From NCBI GenBank assembly GCA_020796225.1, contig CM036755.1, positions 46,294,306 through 46,358,305 on the forward strand: 64,000 nt of DNA, read 5' to 3'. The notes under the pieces are model-generated. The model was given only the letters and a program-made list of their open reading frames with translations, made no database searches and had not been told where the DNA came from. The translations under genes were made by a program, and so were the position numbers. How positions within the stretch are numbered: the first letter of the stretch is position 1; every line of letters begins with the position of its first letter. The stretch is from Arion vulgaris. Taxonomy: Eukaryota; Mollusca; Gastropoda; Stylommatophora; Arionidae. Shown piece by piece: positions 52,343-62,298 of this stretch.

Positions 52343-52698
52343 CTGACGGGGAAGGCGATGTGTATCAGGGTAGGCGATGTGTATCAGGGTAGGCGATGTG
52401 TATCAGGGTAGGCGATGTGTATCCGGATAGGCGATGTGTATCCGGATAAGCGATGTGTATCAGGGTAGGCGATGTGTATCAGGGTAGGCGATGTGTATCA
52501 GGGTAGGCGATGTGTATCAGGGTAGGCGATGTGTATCAGGGTAGGCGATGTGTATCAGGGTAGGCGATGTGTATCAGGGTAGGCGATGTGTATCAGGGTA
52601 GGCGATGTGTATCCGGGTAGGCGATGTGTATCCGGGTAGGCAATGTGTATCCGGGTAGGCAATGTGTATCCGGGTAGGCAATGTGTATCCGGGTAGAT
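52343..52698. repeat. 19-bp minisatellite, ~18 copies
   Basis: The unit GGCGATGTGTATCAGGGTA, with CCGG variants grouped in the last five copies and a GGATA variant in the third to fifth, shows stepwise spread of variants. Confidence 0.96.
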
Positions 52699-52739
52699 AT
52701 ACTGATATGTAAGCAGATATAGGGAGACCAGCACACGTA

Positions 52740-53338
52740 CATACTCACATACACGCATTCATACACACGCATTCATACATACGCATTCATACACACGCAT
52801 TCATACATACGCATTCATGCATACGCATTCATACACACGCATTCATACATACGCATTCATACACACGCATTCATACACACACATGCTCACTCAAACATAC
52901 ATGCATACATACACACGCACTCGTACACACATGCTCACTGACTCAAACATACACGCATACATACACACTCATTCGTACACACACATGCTCGCTGAGTCAA
53001 ACATACACACATACATACACACTCATTCGTACACACACATGCTCACTGTGTCAAACATACACGCATACATACACACGCACTCGTACACACATGCTCACTG
53101 ACTCAAACATACACGCATACATACACACTCATTCGTACACACACATGCTCACTGAGTCAAATATACACACACACATACACACTCATTCGTACACACACAT
53201 GCTCACTGACTCAAACATACACACATACATACACACTCATTCGTACACACACATGCTCACTGAGTCAAACATACACACATACATACACACTCATTCGTAC
53301 ACACACATGCTCACTGACTCAAACATACACACACACGT
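52740..53338. repeat. CATA/ACAC-rich higher-order repeat, ~54-bp unit
   Basis: A run of ACACGCATTCATACATACGC units (52745-52870) changes into about eight units of roughly 54 bp holding CATGCTCACTGAGTCAAACA and CACTCATTCGTACACACA. Two alternating versions (GACTC and GAGTC) suggest a two-unit higher-order pattern. Confidence 0.92.
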
Positions 53339-53529
53339 GATAGATTTTCAACTTTTCTCTGCACATATTTCGTTTCGCGACTTACATGTGTGTTATTGCT
53401 ATGGATTGTAATTTTTAACCTCTTAAGAGCACAACCTTCGTAGCACCGTCTGTGCGAACAACACATCACAACTGTCCACATAGGAAAGTTTTTAAAAAAT
53501 GTCTTTATTGAATGTAATACAGCTTTTCA

Positions 53530-53835
53530 GAGCAGTGTAGGAGGACATGAGGGATATGGCCGTGTCGAATTTAATGGCCGCATTGCTAATACAGTCGCCG
53601 GGAAAATGTTCAGGCTATGATTCTTTCTTCATGCCACCGCAGAAAAAATCCTCATTCGTCTTACCAGGCATAGGATTTATTAATCAACATCGAACTCGTG
53701 TGCTGGGCCGCTGGACGCTGCTGGATTTGATGAGGCGGAGATCGGAGCACCTATGGACATGTCCGGAGTGCTATGATGATAGTCCACTGATAATTGAACC
53801 CTGGTCTAATAAATTGGAGCCCACTTTCTAATCCA
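53530..53835 (+). pseudogene. LINE C-terminal tail, with a reverse SINE-N piece at its left
   Basis: GFINQHRTRVLGRWTLLDLM and RSEHLWTCPECYDDSPL (53680-53790) match 12.4-12.53 kb. SINE-N text (TAATACAGTCGCCGGGAAAA) covers 53530-53620 in reverse. Confidence 0.75.
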
Positions 53836-54385
53836 TTCAGCCAGACGCTCCTCCCCTTGTCAGCATAACAGATCATAAATGAATGAATCAATCGATCAAA
53901 ATAAACGATTTTTCTACAAGTCCCGCGCCCTTCAAGTTACACTTTACACACCGCCCCTGTACCCCCATACCATCACCCCCAACATCCCAGAAACACTTGT
54001 TAACAATAAATTTACAAAATAACAAATATTTGTATTCGTAAATGTTAGCTTAAGGAGGGGCCCCACTCGGGGGACGCGCTTTGCTTTGATTCCAGCAGAA
54101 GAATACAGTGTGTGCTCAGACATCGCTGCAAAATGCTTGCACAGCAGACGACAAGCATGTGTTCCGTGCCCTGTGCATACTTCAGGGTCATACGAATCAA
54201 TTTTCTCACGGGTTCTGGAAGAAGAAATGGCGCCAAAATGGATTGAGGTTAAGTTTTGCAAATTTCTCATCGATGAAAAGTTCAGACGATTGAGAATTTA
54301 TGTAATACGTAATACGCAGTAAATAGTGATGCAATACATAATACGCAGAACATGTATACGTATTACGTAAGATGTTCATGAGTAA
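53836..54385. other. Unassigned spacer
   Basis: Short frames on both strands near 54050-54320 have no recognisable domain. A TAATACGTAATACGCAG motif repeats near 54300-54360. Confidence 0.4.
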
Positions 54386-54452
54386 CAAGTACTTGGTTTA
54401 AAATGTGTCATCATCAGGTGCCATGCCGGCTGGGTTGGGGATCATTACTTAC

Positions 54453-54985
54453 TTACTTAATCCCGTCATGCCTAGTGACACATGGGGCTTCAGAAAGGAC
54501 TTTCCATGCTCTCCTGTCCCGTGCAACCTTCAGCGCAGAGCCCCACGTCAGAGATGCGGTGTCCAGTTCCTCTTCCATCATGCGCCTCCATGTTGTCCGT
54601 GGTCTGCCTTTCTTTCTCTTTCCTTCTGGTGTCCAAGTGAGGGCTACCCTTGCAGGCATTTCTTGTCTCATTCTCATAACATGTCCGAGCCATTTCCATC
54701 TTCTCTTTTTGAGTATGTCATTCATTGCCTCTTGTCTTTTATCTTGGAGTAGTTGGTTATTGGATATTTTTACTGGCCAAAAAATTCCCAAGATTCTGCG
54801 AAGACAAGAGTGGTGGAAAACTGACAGCCTGCTAGTATCTCCTTTGGTCATCCTCCAACACTCCGATCCGTAGAGCAAAACTGGCAAAACAATGCTTTTA
54901 TAGAGTTTAAGCTTTGTGGTCCTATTGTATAGGGGTTCGGGATCATAGATCTCCACAAATCTGTCCCTGGTATTTGCTATCATTT
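54453..54985 (-). pseudogene. LINE RT C-terminus, open frame of ~190 codons
   Basis: One uninterrupted minus frame reads DRFVEIYDPEPLYNRTTKLK, LYKSIVLPVLLYGSECWRMT, FHHSCLRRILGIFWPVKISN, LKKRRWKWLGHVMRMRQEMP and GKRKKGRPRTTWRRMMEEEL to a stop at 54453. This is the best-kept LINE C-terminus in the window and belongs to the GRP.TTWR lineage. It lacks the palm domain; its 5' side is cut by SINE-A at about 54988. Confidence 0.88.
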
Positions 54986-54987
54986 CT

Positions 54988-55245
54988 ACCCGTGTGTTGT
55001 GGGGCCCACGGGGGAGCAAAGAATAGTACCACTGCGACCTACAAGACATGTCGTAAGAGGCGACTCATGAGGGACCTAGGGAGCTACCCTAGTAAATAAA
55101 AAAGCATCGCAGAAATCGGATGTGCTGGCCTACTTGTAGGCGCATAGCTGGCACAACATACAATCGCTCTTAGGCTCGGATCATATACAAATCACAATGA
55201 GTGATTAACAAGTGGTCGATATGGAGCGTTCGAAGAAGAAGAAGC
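54988..55245 (+). repeat. SINE-A copy inserted in the LINE
   Basis: Full length from CCGTGTGTTGTGGGGCCCAC to GTTCGAAGAAGAAGAAG. The flanks GCTATCATTTCTA / GCTATCATCTCA resemble an imperfect TSD. Confidence 0.88.
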
Positions 55246-55685
55246 TATCATCTCAGATGTTGACGTTCTTCTGCGCCATAAACGCAAATTGTCTAATAGT
55301 TTCTCTCTTTGTCTTCCTCTGTCTCGCCTCCTTTAGACTTTACCGGTTGTCACAATGTGTTCTAAACCTCCCCTTCTCATTACATTTCCGAAAAATGATG
55401 ACTGCCTCTTTCTTATATTGGCAATAAGTTTTCTCTGTGTCTTGACTTCATTCAACACCTCCATATACAAGTTCACTAGTAACAATTATTATTTTATTTA
55501 TCTATGCTGTAAAAGGTGTACATTATATTTTGTCAAAATCCTTATACTTTTAAGGATAAATCCAATAGGCGCACACTGTCTCATGCAGGTATTGAAGTTT
55601 ATGAATAATGATGGTGAAACTGCATAATGATGATGCTGGGGGTGGGAGGGTGGGTGGGGGGTGAGAGAGGTCGAGTTATCCGTGG
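55246..55685. other. Unassigned spacer, possibly older LINE sequence
   Basis: It may continue the LINE interrupted by SINE-A, but no motif is clear. Confidence 0.3.
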
Positions 55686-55689
55686 TGTA

Positions 55690-55860
55690 GAGGTATGGTG
55701 TTCGCATACGAAGCAAAAGGTCGCCACGAAAAAAGTTGGATCTCAGAGATAACAGAGGCGACGAAAGAGACTATTTATGAAGCGCACACAAGGGCTCGTT
55801 CTAGAAAGCCCTTCTTATCCTGACGCTGTGAGACAAAACAGGACTGGAGAAAGATAGAAA
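55690..55860 (+). pseudogene. LINE 3' end fragment (single tail unit)
   Basis: TGGATCTCAGAGATAACAGAGGCG, GAAGCGCACACAAGGGCTCG and CTGACGCTGTGAGACAAAAC then AGGACTGGAGAAAGA. The same 3' end as at 56.65 kb without amplification. Confidence 0.8.
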
Positions 55861-55904
55861 AAAGGTATGAAGTGTCTGTTACTTTCATATTTCTATACCC
55901 TAGT

Positions 55905-56035
55905 GTGCAGTAGGTAGTAGGGTCAATTCCTTTCCTCACGTGTTGAACGTCGAGTGAGGTATTGAACCCACCACCCTCTTGTGTCCGAGTCGATATGTAT
56001 CACGCTAATCCGCCCCTGAAACAAGTGCTACTACC
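55905..56035 (-). repeat. SINE-H head fragment
   Basis: TTCCTTTCCTCACGTGTTGA, ACGTCGAGTGAGGTATTGAA and CACGCTAATCCGCCCC are the reverse of SINE-H. Confidence 0.7.
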
Positions 56036-56480
56036 ACTAAAAACCACATCGCCTGTCCTTCAACCATAATAATCTTTGAGCATTAAAATATGAATTTCCT
56101 TAGAGACAGCTAGACGGCACCATTTGTAAGCCTCCCCACAACTCCCAGGCCGTTGCACGTTAAAACTGCAATCTCAATGTCAGTTAAGATAAGGGATACG
56201 GTCAGGCAATCAAAATGTTAAATTTCATTCAGGGTTCCAGATTTTGCAAATCAATATGAGAGGGCTTAAGATAATAATGATGGAGATATTCAACAATATA
56301 TAACAGATATAGAACACATATATCTTCCTTCTTCTTCTTCTAGATTTCTTTATCTATTTTACTGCCTTTACATCTAATTCAAATCTATTTTCCAACTCTT
56401 CCTCTTCTTAGGCTCAGATCACATACAGCTATTTTGGTACTCACGTACTTTTTGCCATTCTTATTCTCTTTATCATCAGG
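56036..56480. other. Unassigned spacer
   Basis: A CTTCCTTCTTCTTCTTC run at 56325 may be a remnant GAA tail; nothing else is recognised. Confidence 0.4.
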
Positions 56481-56484
56481 AAAA

Positions 56485-56700
56485 AAGGGGGTACAACAGC
56501 TGTACTAGACTTCATCAAGAAACAACAAATTAAATGGTTCGGCCACGTAAGCAGATTACCAACAGACAGTGCACCTCAAAGAGTAATGCTGCTCCGATAT
56601 AATGGGTGCAAAGCAAAAGGCCGGCCACGCAAAAGATGGACCTCAGAGATAACAGAGGCGACGAAAGAGTCTATCTACGAAGCACACACAAGGATCCGTT
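56485..56700 (+). pseudogene. LINE RT 3' region directly upstream of its own tail array
   Basis: GTTAVLDFIKKQQIKWFGHV, SRLPTDSAPQRVMLLRYNGC and RPRKRWTSEITEATKESIYE in one frame, then RFRNLFLT and a stop that lies inside the first 42-bp unit. Confidence 0.88.
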
Positions 56701-57168
56701 TTAGAAATCTCTTCTTGACCTGACGCTTTGAGGCAAACAGTTTTAGAAATCTCTTCTTGACCTGACGCTGTGAGGCAAACAGTTTTAGAAATCTCTTCTT
56801 TACCTGACGCTGTGAGGCAAACAGTTTTAGAAATCTCTTCTTGACCTGACCCTGTGAGGCAAACAGTTTTAGAAATCTCTTCTTGACCTGACGCTGTGAG
56901 CAAACAGTTTTAGAAATCTCTTCTTGACCTGACGCTGTGTGGCAAACAGTTTTAGAAATCTCTTCTTGACCTGACGCTGTGAGGCATACAGTTTTATAAA
57001 TCTCTTCTTGACCTGACGCTGTGAGACAAAGTTTTAGAAATCTCTTCTTGACCTGACGCTGTGAGGCAAACAGTTTTAGAAATCTCTTCTTGACCTGACG
57101 CTGTGAGACAAACAGTTTTAGAAATCTCTTCTTGACCTGACGCTGTGAGGCAAACAGGATCCGAGAAA
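56695..57168 (+). repeat. 42-bp LINE-tail minisatellite, ~11 copies
   Basis: Same unit as 31.7-32.5 kb (TTTTAGAAATCTCTTCTTGA + CCTGACGCTGTGAGGCAAAC + AG). It starts at the LINE stop region and finishes with CAGGATCCGAGAAAGAAAGA, so the array is continuous with an otherwise normal LINE 3' end. Confidence 0.95.
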
Positions 57169-57274
57169 GAAAGATTCTCTTTATAAATTGTTTTCACATC
57201 TACCATCATCTGTAACCATGTGTAACCATCTGTAACCATCTGTAACCATGTGTAACCATGTGTCCTAGATATCT

Positions 57275-57808
57275 TCAACATGTTCTTCTTCTTTGAACAC
57301 TCCATATCGACCACTTGTTAACCCCATTTTGTGATTTTTATGTGATCTGAGCCTAAGTGCGATTGTACGTTGGAGTAGTTATGCGCCGCTAACAAGTAGG
57401 CCAGCACATCCGACGTCTGAGACGCTGTTTATTTACTAGGATCGCCCGCGTGGTGTTGGGGCCCGCAAGGGAATTAAAGAATAGTGCCCCTACAACTTAC
57501 AAGGCATGTCCTAAGAGGCGACTGGTGTAGGATCTAGGTAATTTACCCTCGTAAGTAAAAAGCATAGTAGGATGTGCTGGCCTACTTGTAGGCGCAAAAC
57601 TGGCACAACGTTCAATCGCTCTTAGACTCAGAACACATACAAATCACACAGTGAGGTTAACAGAATGGTGGATATAGAGCGTTTGAAGAAGAAGAATTTA
57701 CTAGGATAGCTACCCTAGACCCCTACCTCAATCGCCTCTTACGACATGCCTTGTGGATTACAGTGTTACTATTCTATACTCCCTTGTTCGCCCGGAAACA
57801 CACAGTCG
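57275..57808 (-). repeat. SINE-A copy interrupted by a second SINE-A
   Basis: Reverse pieces 57275-57442 (CTTCTTCTTTGAACACTCCA ...) and 57696-57808 (ATTTACTAGGATAGCTACCC ... CACACAGTCGAGG) make one SINE-A once the inner copy is removed. Confidence 0.9.
57443..57695 (+). repeat. SINE-A copy nested in SINE-A, perfect TSD
   Basis: Complete from CGCCCGCGTGGTGTTGGGGC to GTTTGAAGAAGAAGA. The 12-bp TSD ATTTACTAGGAT at 57431-57442 and 57696-57707 is identical. This defines both ends of SINE-A (about 253 bp). Confidence 0.96.
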
Positions 57809-57940
57809 AGGGTGTCCTAGGTATAAGATATTTCTTACTTATTTCAGTAGTACTCCATGTATTTTTATATTCATTTTAATCTTCTCCTCATTCTTTGCTG
57901 ATAACCATAGTACTCGTTCTCTAGACTTTACTATCTAATA

Positions 57941-58402
57941 CTTAGAGTACCAAACTTTTTAAACCACCGCCCACTTTGCACAGCATAAACTTTGTAACGC
58001 CCCCTTTACATCATAACAGTTTACCAACCCAACCCCCTCTACATATATATATATACATGCTCTATTTTCTCTTTGACCTAGGAAAATGATATATATTTCT
58101 GTCACACATGGTAAATTTTTTAAATGATTATATGGGTGAAATAGAAAATTAATGAAAAAATGGATCCTGTACGACGAGCATAGGATGAATTAAAATGCAG
58201 AATTCAAATTTTAAATGATTATTCAATCGCAAAATCACGAAAAAAATGTATTAAAAAATATTTATTATTAATTTCTTCTTTAAGGAGCCCCGACACCTAA
58301 TCACCAGAACACCCACATATTCTTCTGAATTCACTAACGCCGCCCCCTAGAACGCTTCAGCGCCCACTGGAAGGACGGTACCGCCCACTTTAGGAAACAC
58401 TG
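57941..58402 (-). mobile_element. hAT-like non-autonomous element (MITE), copy 2
   Basis: 462 bp, the reverse of 7228-7678. TSDs ATCTAATA / ATCTAATC (57933-57940, 58403-58410). Termini CTTAGAGTACCAAAC and the complement of AGGAAACACTG. Internal AT-rich text matches copy 1 (AATTCTGCATTTTAATT in reverse). Confidence 0.88.
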
Positions 58403-58796
58403 ATCTAATCCATATTCCTTGCTAGTTTTGTTTAGTTGGGTCTACCCGTTCTTGTAGTTATTTCTCCTTCTATACTACCAACACTGTATCATCTGATGTT
58501 GTTTATTATATCTCCATTGATTTTGTACCATGCCAGTACCCACGAGCAGTTTCAAGTGAGGAGAGATATGAAGTTAAAACAAAAATACTAAAATAGAGAT
58601 CTATTTTTTTTTTATTGATTTCTTCCAGTTTGTGTAGTCTCATTTAATCTAAAAATAGTTGGTCAGATTAACTCATTGTGAACCAAATGCCCCACTTCTT
58701 GCCTTTGGGTTGGATGGCTCTTTACCAGGAGCCACATACACACTAAAGAACGTTTTTATTCGAAAAACAATTGTCTTATTTAAAAAATGTCTTTTT
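58403..58796. other. Unassigned spacer
   Basis: No gene or family recognised. Confidence 0.4.
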
Positions 58797-60685
58797 CCGG
58801 GTCCACTGAGAGTTAAGTGTTATTTCCTGGTCCACTAAGAGTTAAATGTTATTTCCTGGTCCACTAAGAGTTAAGTGTTATTTCCTGGTCCACTAAGAGT
58901 TAAGTGTTATTTCCTGGTCCACTAAGAGTTAAGTGTTATTTCCTGGTCCACTAAGAGTTAAGTGTTATTTCCTGGTCCACTAAGAGTTAAGTGTTATTTC
59001 CTGGTCCACTAAGAGTTAAGTGTTATTTCCTGGTCCACTAAGAGTTAAGTGTTATTTCCTGGTCCACTAAGAGTTAAGTGTTATTTCCTGGTCCACTAAG
59101 AGTTAAGTGTTATTTCCTGGTCCACTAAGAGTTAAGTGTTATTTCCTGGTCCACTAAGAGTTAAGTGTTATTTCCTGGTCCACTAAGAGTTAAATGTTAT
59201 TTCCTGGTCCACTAAGAGTTAAGTGTTATTTCCTGGTCCACTAAGAGTTAAGTGTTATTTCCTGGTCCACTAAGAGTTAAGTGTTATTTCCTGGTCCACT
59301 AAGAGTTAAGTGTTATTTCCTGGTCCACTAAGAGTTAAGTGTTATTTCCTGGTCCACTAAGAGTTAAGTGTTTTTTCCCTGGTCCACTAAGAGTTAAGTG
59401 ATATTTCCTGGTCCACTTAGAGTTAAGTGTTATTTCCTGGTCCACTAAGAGTTAAGTGTTATTTCCTGGTCCACTAAGAGTTAAGTGTTATTTCCTGGTC
59501 CACTAAGAGTTAAGTGTTATTCCCTGTTCCACTAAGAGTTAAGTGTTATTTCCTGGTCCACTAAGAGTTAAGTGTTATTTCCTGGTCCACTTAGAGTTAA
59601 GTGTTATTTCCTGGTCCACTAAGAGTTAAGTGTTATTTCCTGGTCCACTAAGAGTTAAGTGTTATTCTCTGGTCCACTAAGAGTTAAGTGTTATTTCCTG
59701 GTCCACTAAGAGTTAAGTGTCATTTCCTGGTCCACTAAGAGTTAAGTGTTATTTCCTGGTCCACTTAGAGTTAAGTGTTATTTCCTGGTCCACTAAGAGT
59801 TAAGTGTTATTTACTGGTCCACTTAGAGTTAAGTGTTATTTCCTGGTCCACTAAGAGTTAAGTGTTATTTCCTGGTCCACTAAGAGTTAAGTGTTATTTC
59901 CTGGTCCACTAAGAGTTAAGTGTTATTTCCTGGTCCACTTAGAGTTAAGTGTTATTTCCTGGTCCACTTAGAGTTAAGTGTTATTTCCTGGTCCACTAAG
60001 AGTTAAGTGTTATTTCCTGGTCCACTAAGAGTTAAGTGTTATTTCCTGGTCCACTAAGAGTTAAGTGTTATTTCCTGGTCCACTAAGAGTTAAGTGTTAT
60101 TTCCTGGTCCACTTAGAGTTAAGTGTTATTTCCTGGTATACTTAGAGTTAAGTGTTATTTCCTGGTCCACTAAGAGTTAAGTGTTATTTCCTGGTCCACT
60201 AAGAGTTAAGTGTTATTTCCTGGTCCACTAAGAGTTAAGTGTTATTTCCTGGTCCACTAAGAGTTAAGTGTTATTTCCTGGTCCACTAAGAGTTAAGTGT
60301 TATTTCCTGGTCCACTAAGAGTTAAGTGTTATTTCCTGGTCCACTAAGAGTTAAGTGTTATTTCCTGGTCCACTAAGAGTTAAGTGTTATTTCCTGGTTC
60401 ACTAAGAGTTAAGTGTTATTTCCTGGTCCACTAAGAGTTAAGTGTTATTTCCTGGTCCACTAAGAGTTAAGTGTTATTTCCTGGTCCACTAAGAGTTAAG
60501 TGTTATTTCCTGGTCCACTAAGAGTTAAGTGTTATTTCCTGGTCCACTAAGAGTTAAGTGTTATTTCCTGGTCCACTAAGAGTTAAGTGTTATTTCCTGG
60601 TCCACTAAGAGTTAAGTGTTATTTCCTGGTCCACTAAGAGTTAAGTGTTATTTCCTGGTCCACTAAGAGTTAAGTGTTATTTCCA
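58797..60685. repeat. 29-bp satellite-like array, ~65 copies
   Basis: The unit GTTATTTCCTGGTCCACTAA + GAGTTAAGT is repeated for about 1.9 kb with very few changes (scattered CTTAGAG for CTAAGAG, a few indels). The variant CTTAGAG recurs in clusters in the middle. The unit is not found elsewhere in the window. Confidence 0.98.
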
Positions 60686-60739
60686 CTGAAGGGTGTAGAT
60701 AATGTCTAACCATCATTAAAACATAAAAATACGTCTCCA

Positions 60740-60850
60740 GCTTTCTTCTATTGTTTCACTTTCAGTTTGGAATATCTTCATTGCACTCCGGGCATGTCCA
60801 TACGTCCTCCGATGTCCTTCGCAATATTCCTAGGTCTTCCCTACTTCTCT
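60740..60850 (-). pseudogene. LINE C-terminal tail
   Basis: The reverse complement reads SEDVWTCPECNEDIPN and a stop, matching HLWTCPECNEDI at 12.5 kb and HLWTCPECYDDS at 53.77 kb. Confidence 0.7.
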
Positions 60851-60874
60851 TTCCTGCGGTAGCAACATAATCTA

Positions 60875-60906
60875 CATTATATATATATATATATATATAT
60901 ATATGC
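60875..60906. repeat. (AT)n microsatellite
   Basis: About 15 AT units. Confidence 0.95.
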
Positions 60907-61134
60907 CACAGAACAGCGCTCTATAACTCGGCGATCGTGTGATACATCACTGGCGCTCTATTGTATTCCTCCAACTTTAACGTTAATTAGAATTTCAAGA
61001 AACAAAAATGTGTTTTTGAATAACAATATGATTCAGTTTTGTCGTAAGCATAATATTTTTAACAAATGAAATTTGTATTCAGAATTTAGTTTTCATCTGT
61101 TATTATTGTTATTAATCAAAAAAAAAAACAAGAA

Positions 61135-61500
61135 AGGAAAATTAGAACATGTGAAATGAGATGCTTGAGTACAGCAGTAAATAAAACAAGAAGAGACCAT
61201 ATCAGAAATGAAGACATCAGGAGAACAGTCGGAACAACACCTGCTATTAGATTTATTGAAAAACAGAGACTCAAATGGTTTGGCCACTCGGTCAGAATTA
61301 AACCGAATACACAAGTTGCAAGAGTGTACAATCTGAAAATGGAATCATCAAGAGGAAAGGGCAGATCAAGAAAAAGATGGGTCGAGTAAAACATCTTAAA
61401 ACTCCACAATACCACAACATATGAAGCAACCAAGCGTGCATTATCTCGGAAACCGATCAACAGTTAAACATGCTACGCCTAAGGGCAAAAAAAGCAGTGA
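61135..61500 (+). pseudogene. LINE RT 3' fragment
   Basis: RTCEMRCLSTAVNKTRRDHI, RNEDIRRTVGTTPAIRFIEK and SSRGKGRSRKRWVE then a stop; CCACAACATATGAAGCAACC AAG follows. Relative of 49.3-49.68 kb. Confidence 0.85.
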
Positions 61501-61634
61501 AGGACAAAAGAAGACGAAGAAGATTAAATTACATTTTTATTATTATTAGTACTATTATTTCAATTCTTACAGGAGCCAGCGCCTCGACAGTCATTTGTCA
61601 GATGCGCCCCAATATATAAAAACGTAGTATATCC

Positions 61635-61775
61635 CTAAAATATACTCACAAACCAGAAAGCAATGGCAAACTACTGAACGTATAAGTGTTGCCTTAAAAA
61701 ATGCCACGACTAGTTTACTATGATTGATGGTAAAGTCCTGTAAAGGATATTCCACGATGTTCATTTTTTCAGTAT
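61635..61775 (+). repeat. SINE-E, older subfamily, 5'-truncated
   Basis: CAGAAAGCAATGGCAAACTA, CTGAACGTATAAGTGTTGCC and GTCCTGTAAAGGATATTCC; the subfamily text agrees with 9.2 kb rather than with the SINE-E that follows. Confidence 0.75.
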
Positions 61776-62015
61776 ATCACTGATCTTGTGGCTTAGGGGA
61801 TAGTGATATTAACCCCGACGTTCTGAGTTCGAATCACGCTGCGGACGTTTTGGTTGCAAATTGTTTCGGGTGGATTTTACAATAGGACGATGGCACCACC
61901 CGTTCAGAAAGCAATGGCAAACTGCTGAACGTAATAATGCCTAGAAAAATCACAAACAGCATTAACAAGCTGGGGTTGATTCGCAAAGTCCTGGAAAGGA
62001 TATGCAATTAACTTT
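61776..62015 (+). repeat. SINE-E, younger subfamily
   Basis: The head CTTGTGGCTTAGGGGATAGT and GAGTTCGAATCACGC (box B), GGACGATGGCACCACCCGTT, ATAATGCCTAGAAAAATCAC, end GGATATGCAATTAACTTT. Confidence 0.85.
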
Positions 62016-62145
62016 ATCACTGATTTAGATAATCTTGAGTAAGAAATCCACAACAACGGAATGTGCTGGAATTTATGTTCAACCCCGACACTCTTCTCCT
62101 GCAATGCTGTACAAGATGGAAGGCATATCTGTATCAGATGGAGAA

Positions 62146-62284
62146 CAAGCCCCCTGTGAGTGCGGGTTCAATTCTGCGGGCTGGCAGAAAAGCTACAGGT
62201 TCACCAGATTCACGATGTCCATCGCACCGAGTCGAAGAGCCGAAAGCTCAAGTGCTTCTGGATCAGTAAAAAAAAAAAAAAAAA
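62146..62284 (+). repeat. SINE-D, 5'-truncated, with 14-bp perfect TSD
   Basis: It starts within the head (AGCCCCCTGTGAGTGCGGGT) and ends in A17. The TSD TATCAGATGGAGAA is identical at 62132-62145 and 62285-62298. Truncation, A tail and long TSD are the marks of LINE-type target-primed integration. Confidence 0.95.
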
Positions 62285-62298
62285 TATCAGATGGAGAA

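Noticed and set aside
58797..60685. CRISPR array or telomeric/centromeric satellite
   Set aside because: No spacers. One 1.9-kb array in a mixed region gives no evidence for a centromere, and the unit is not a telomere repeat.
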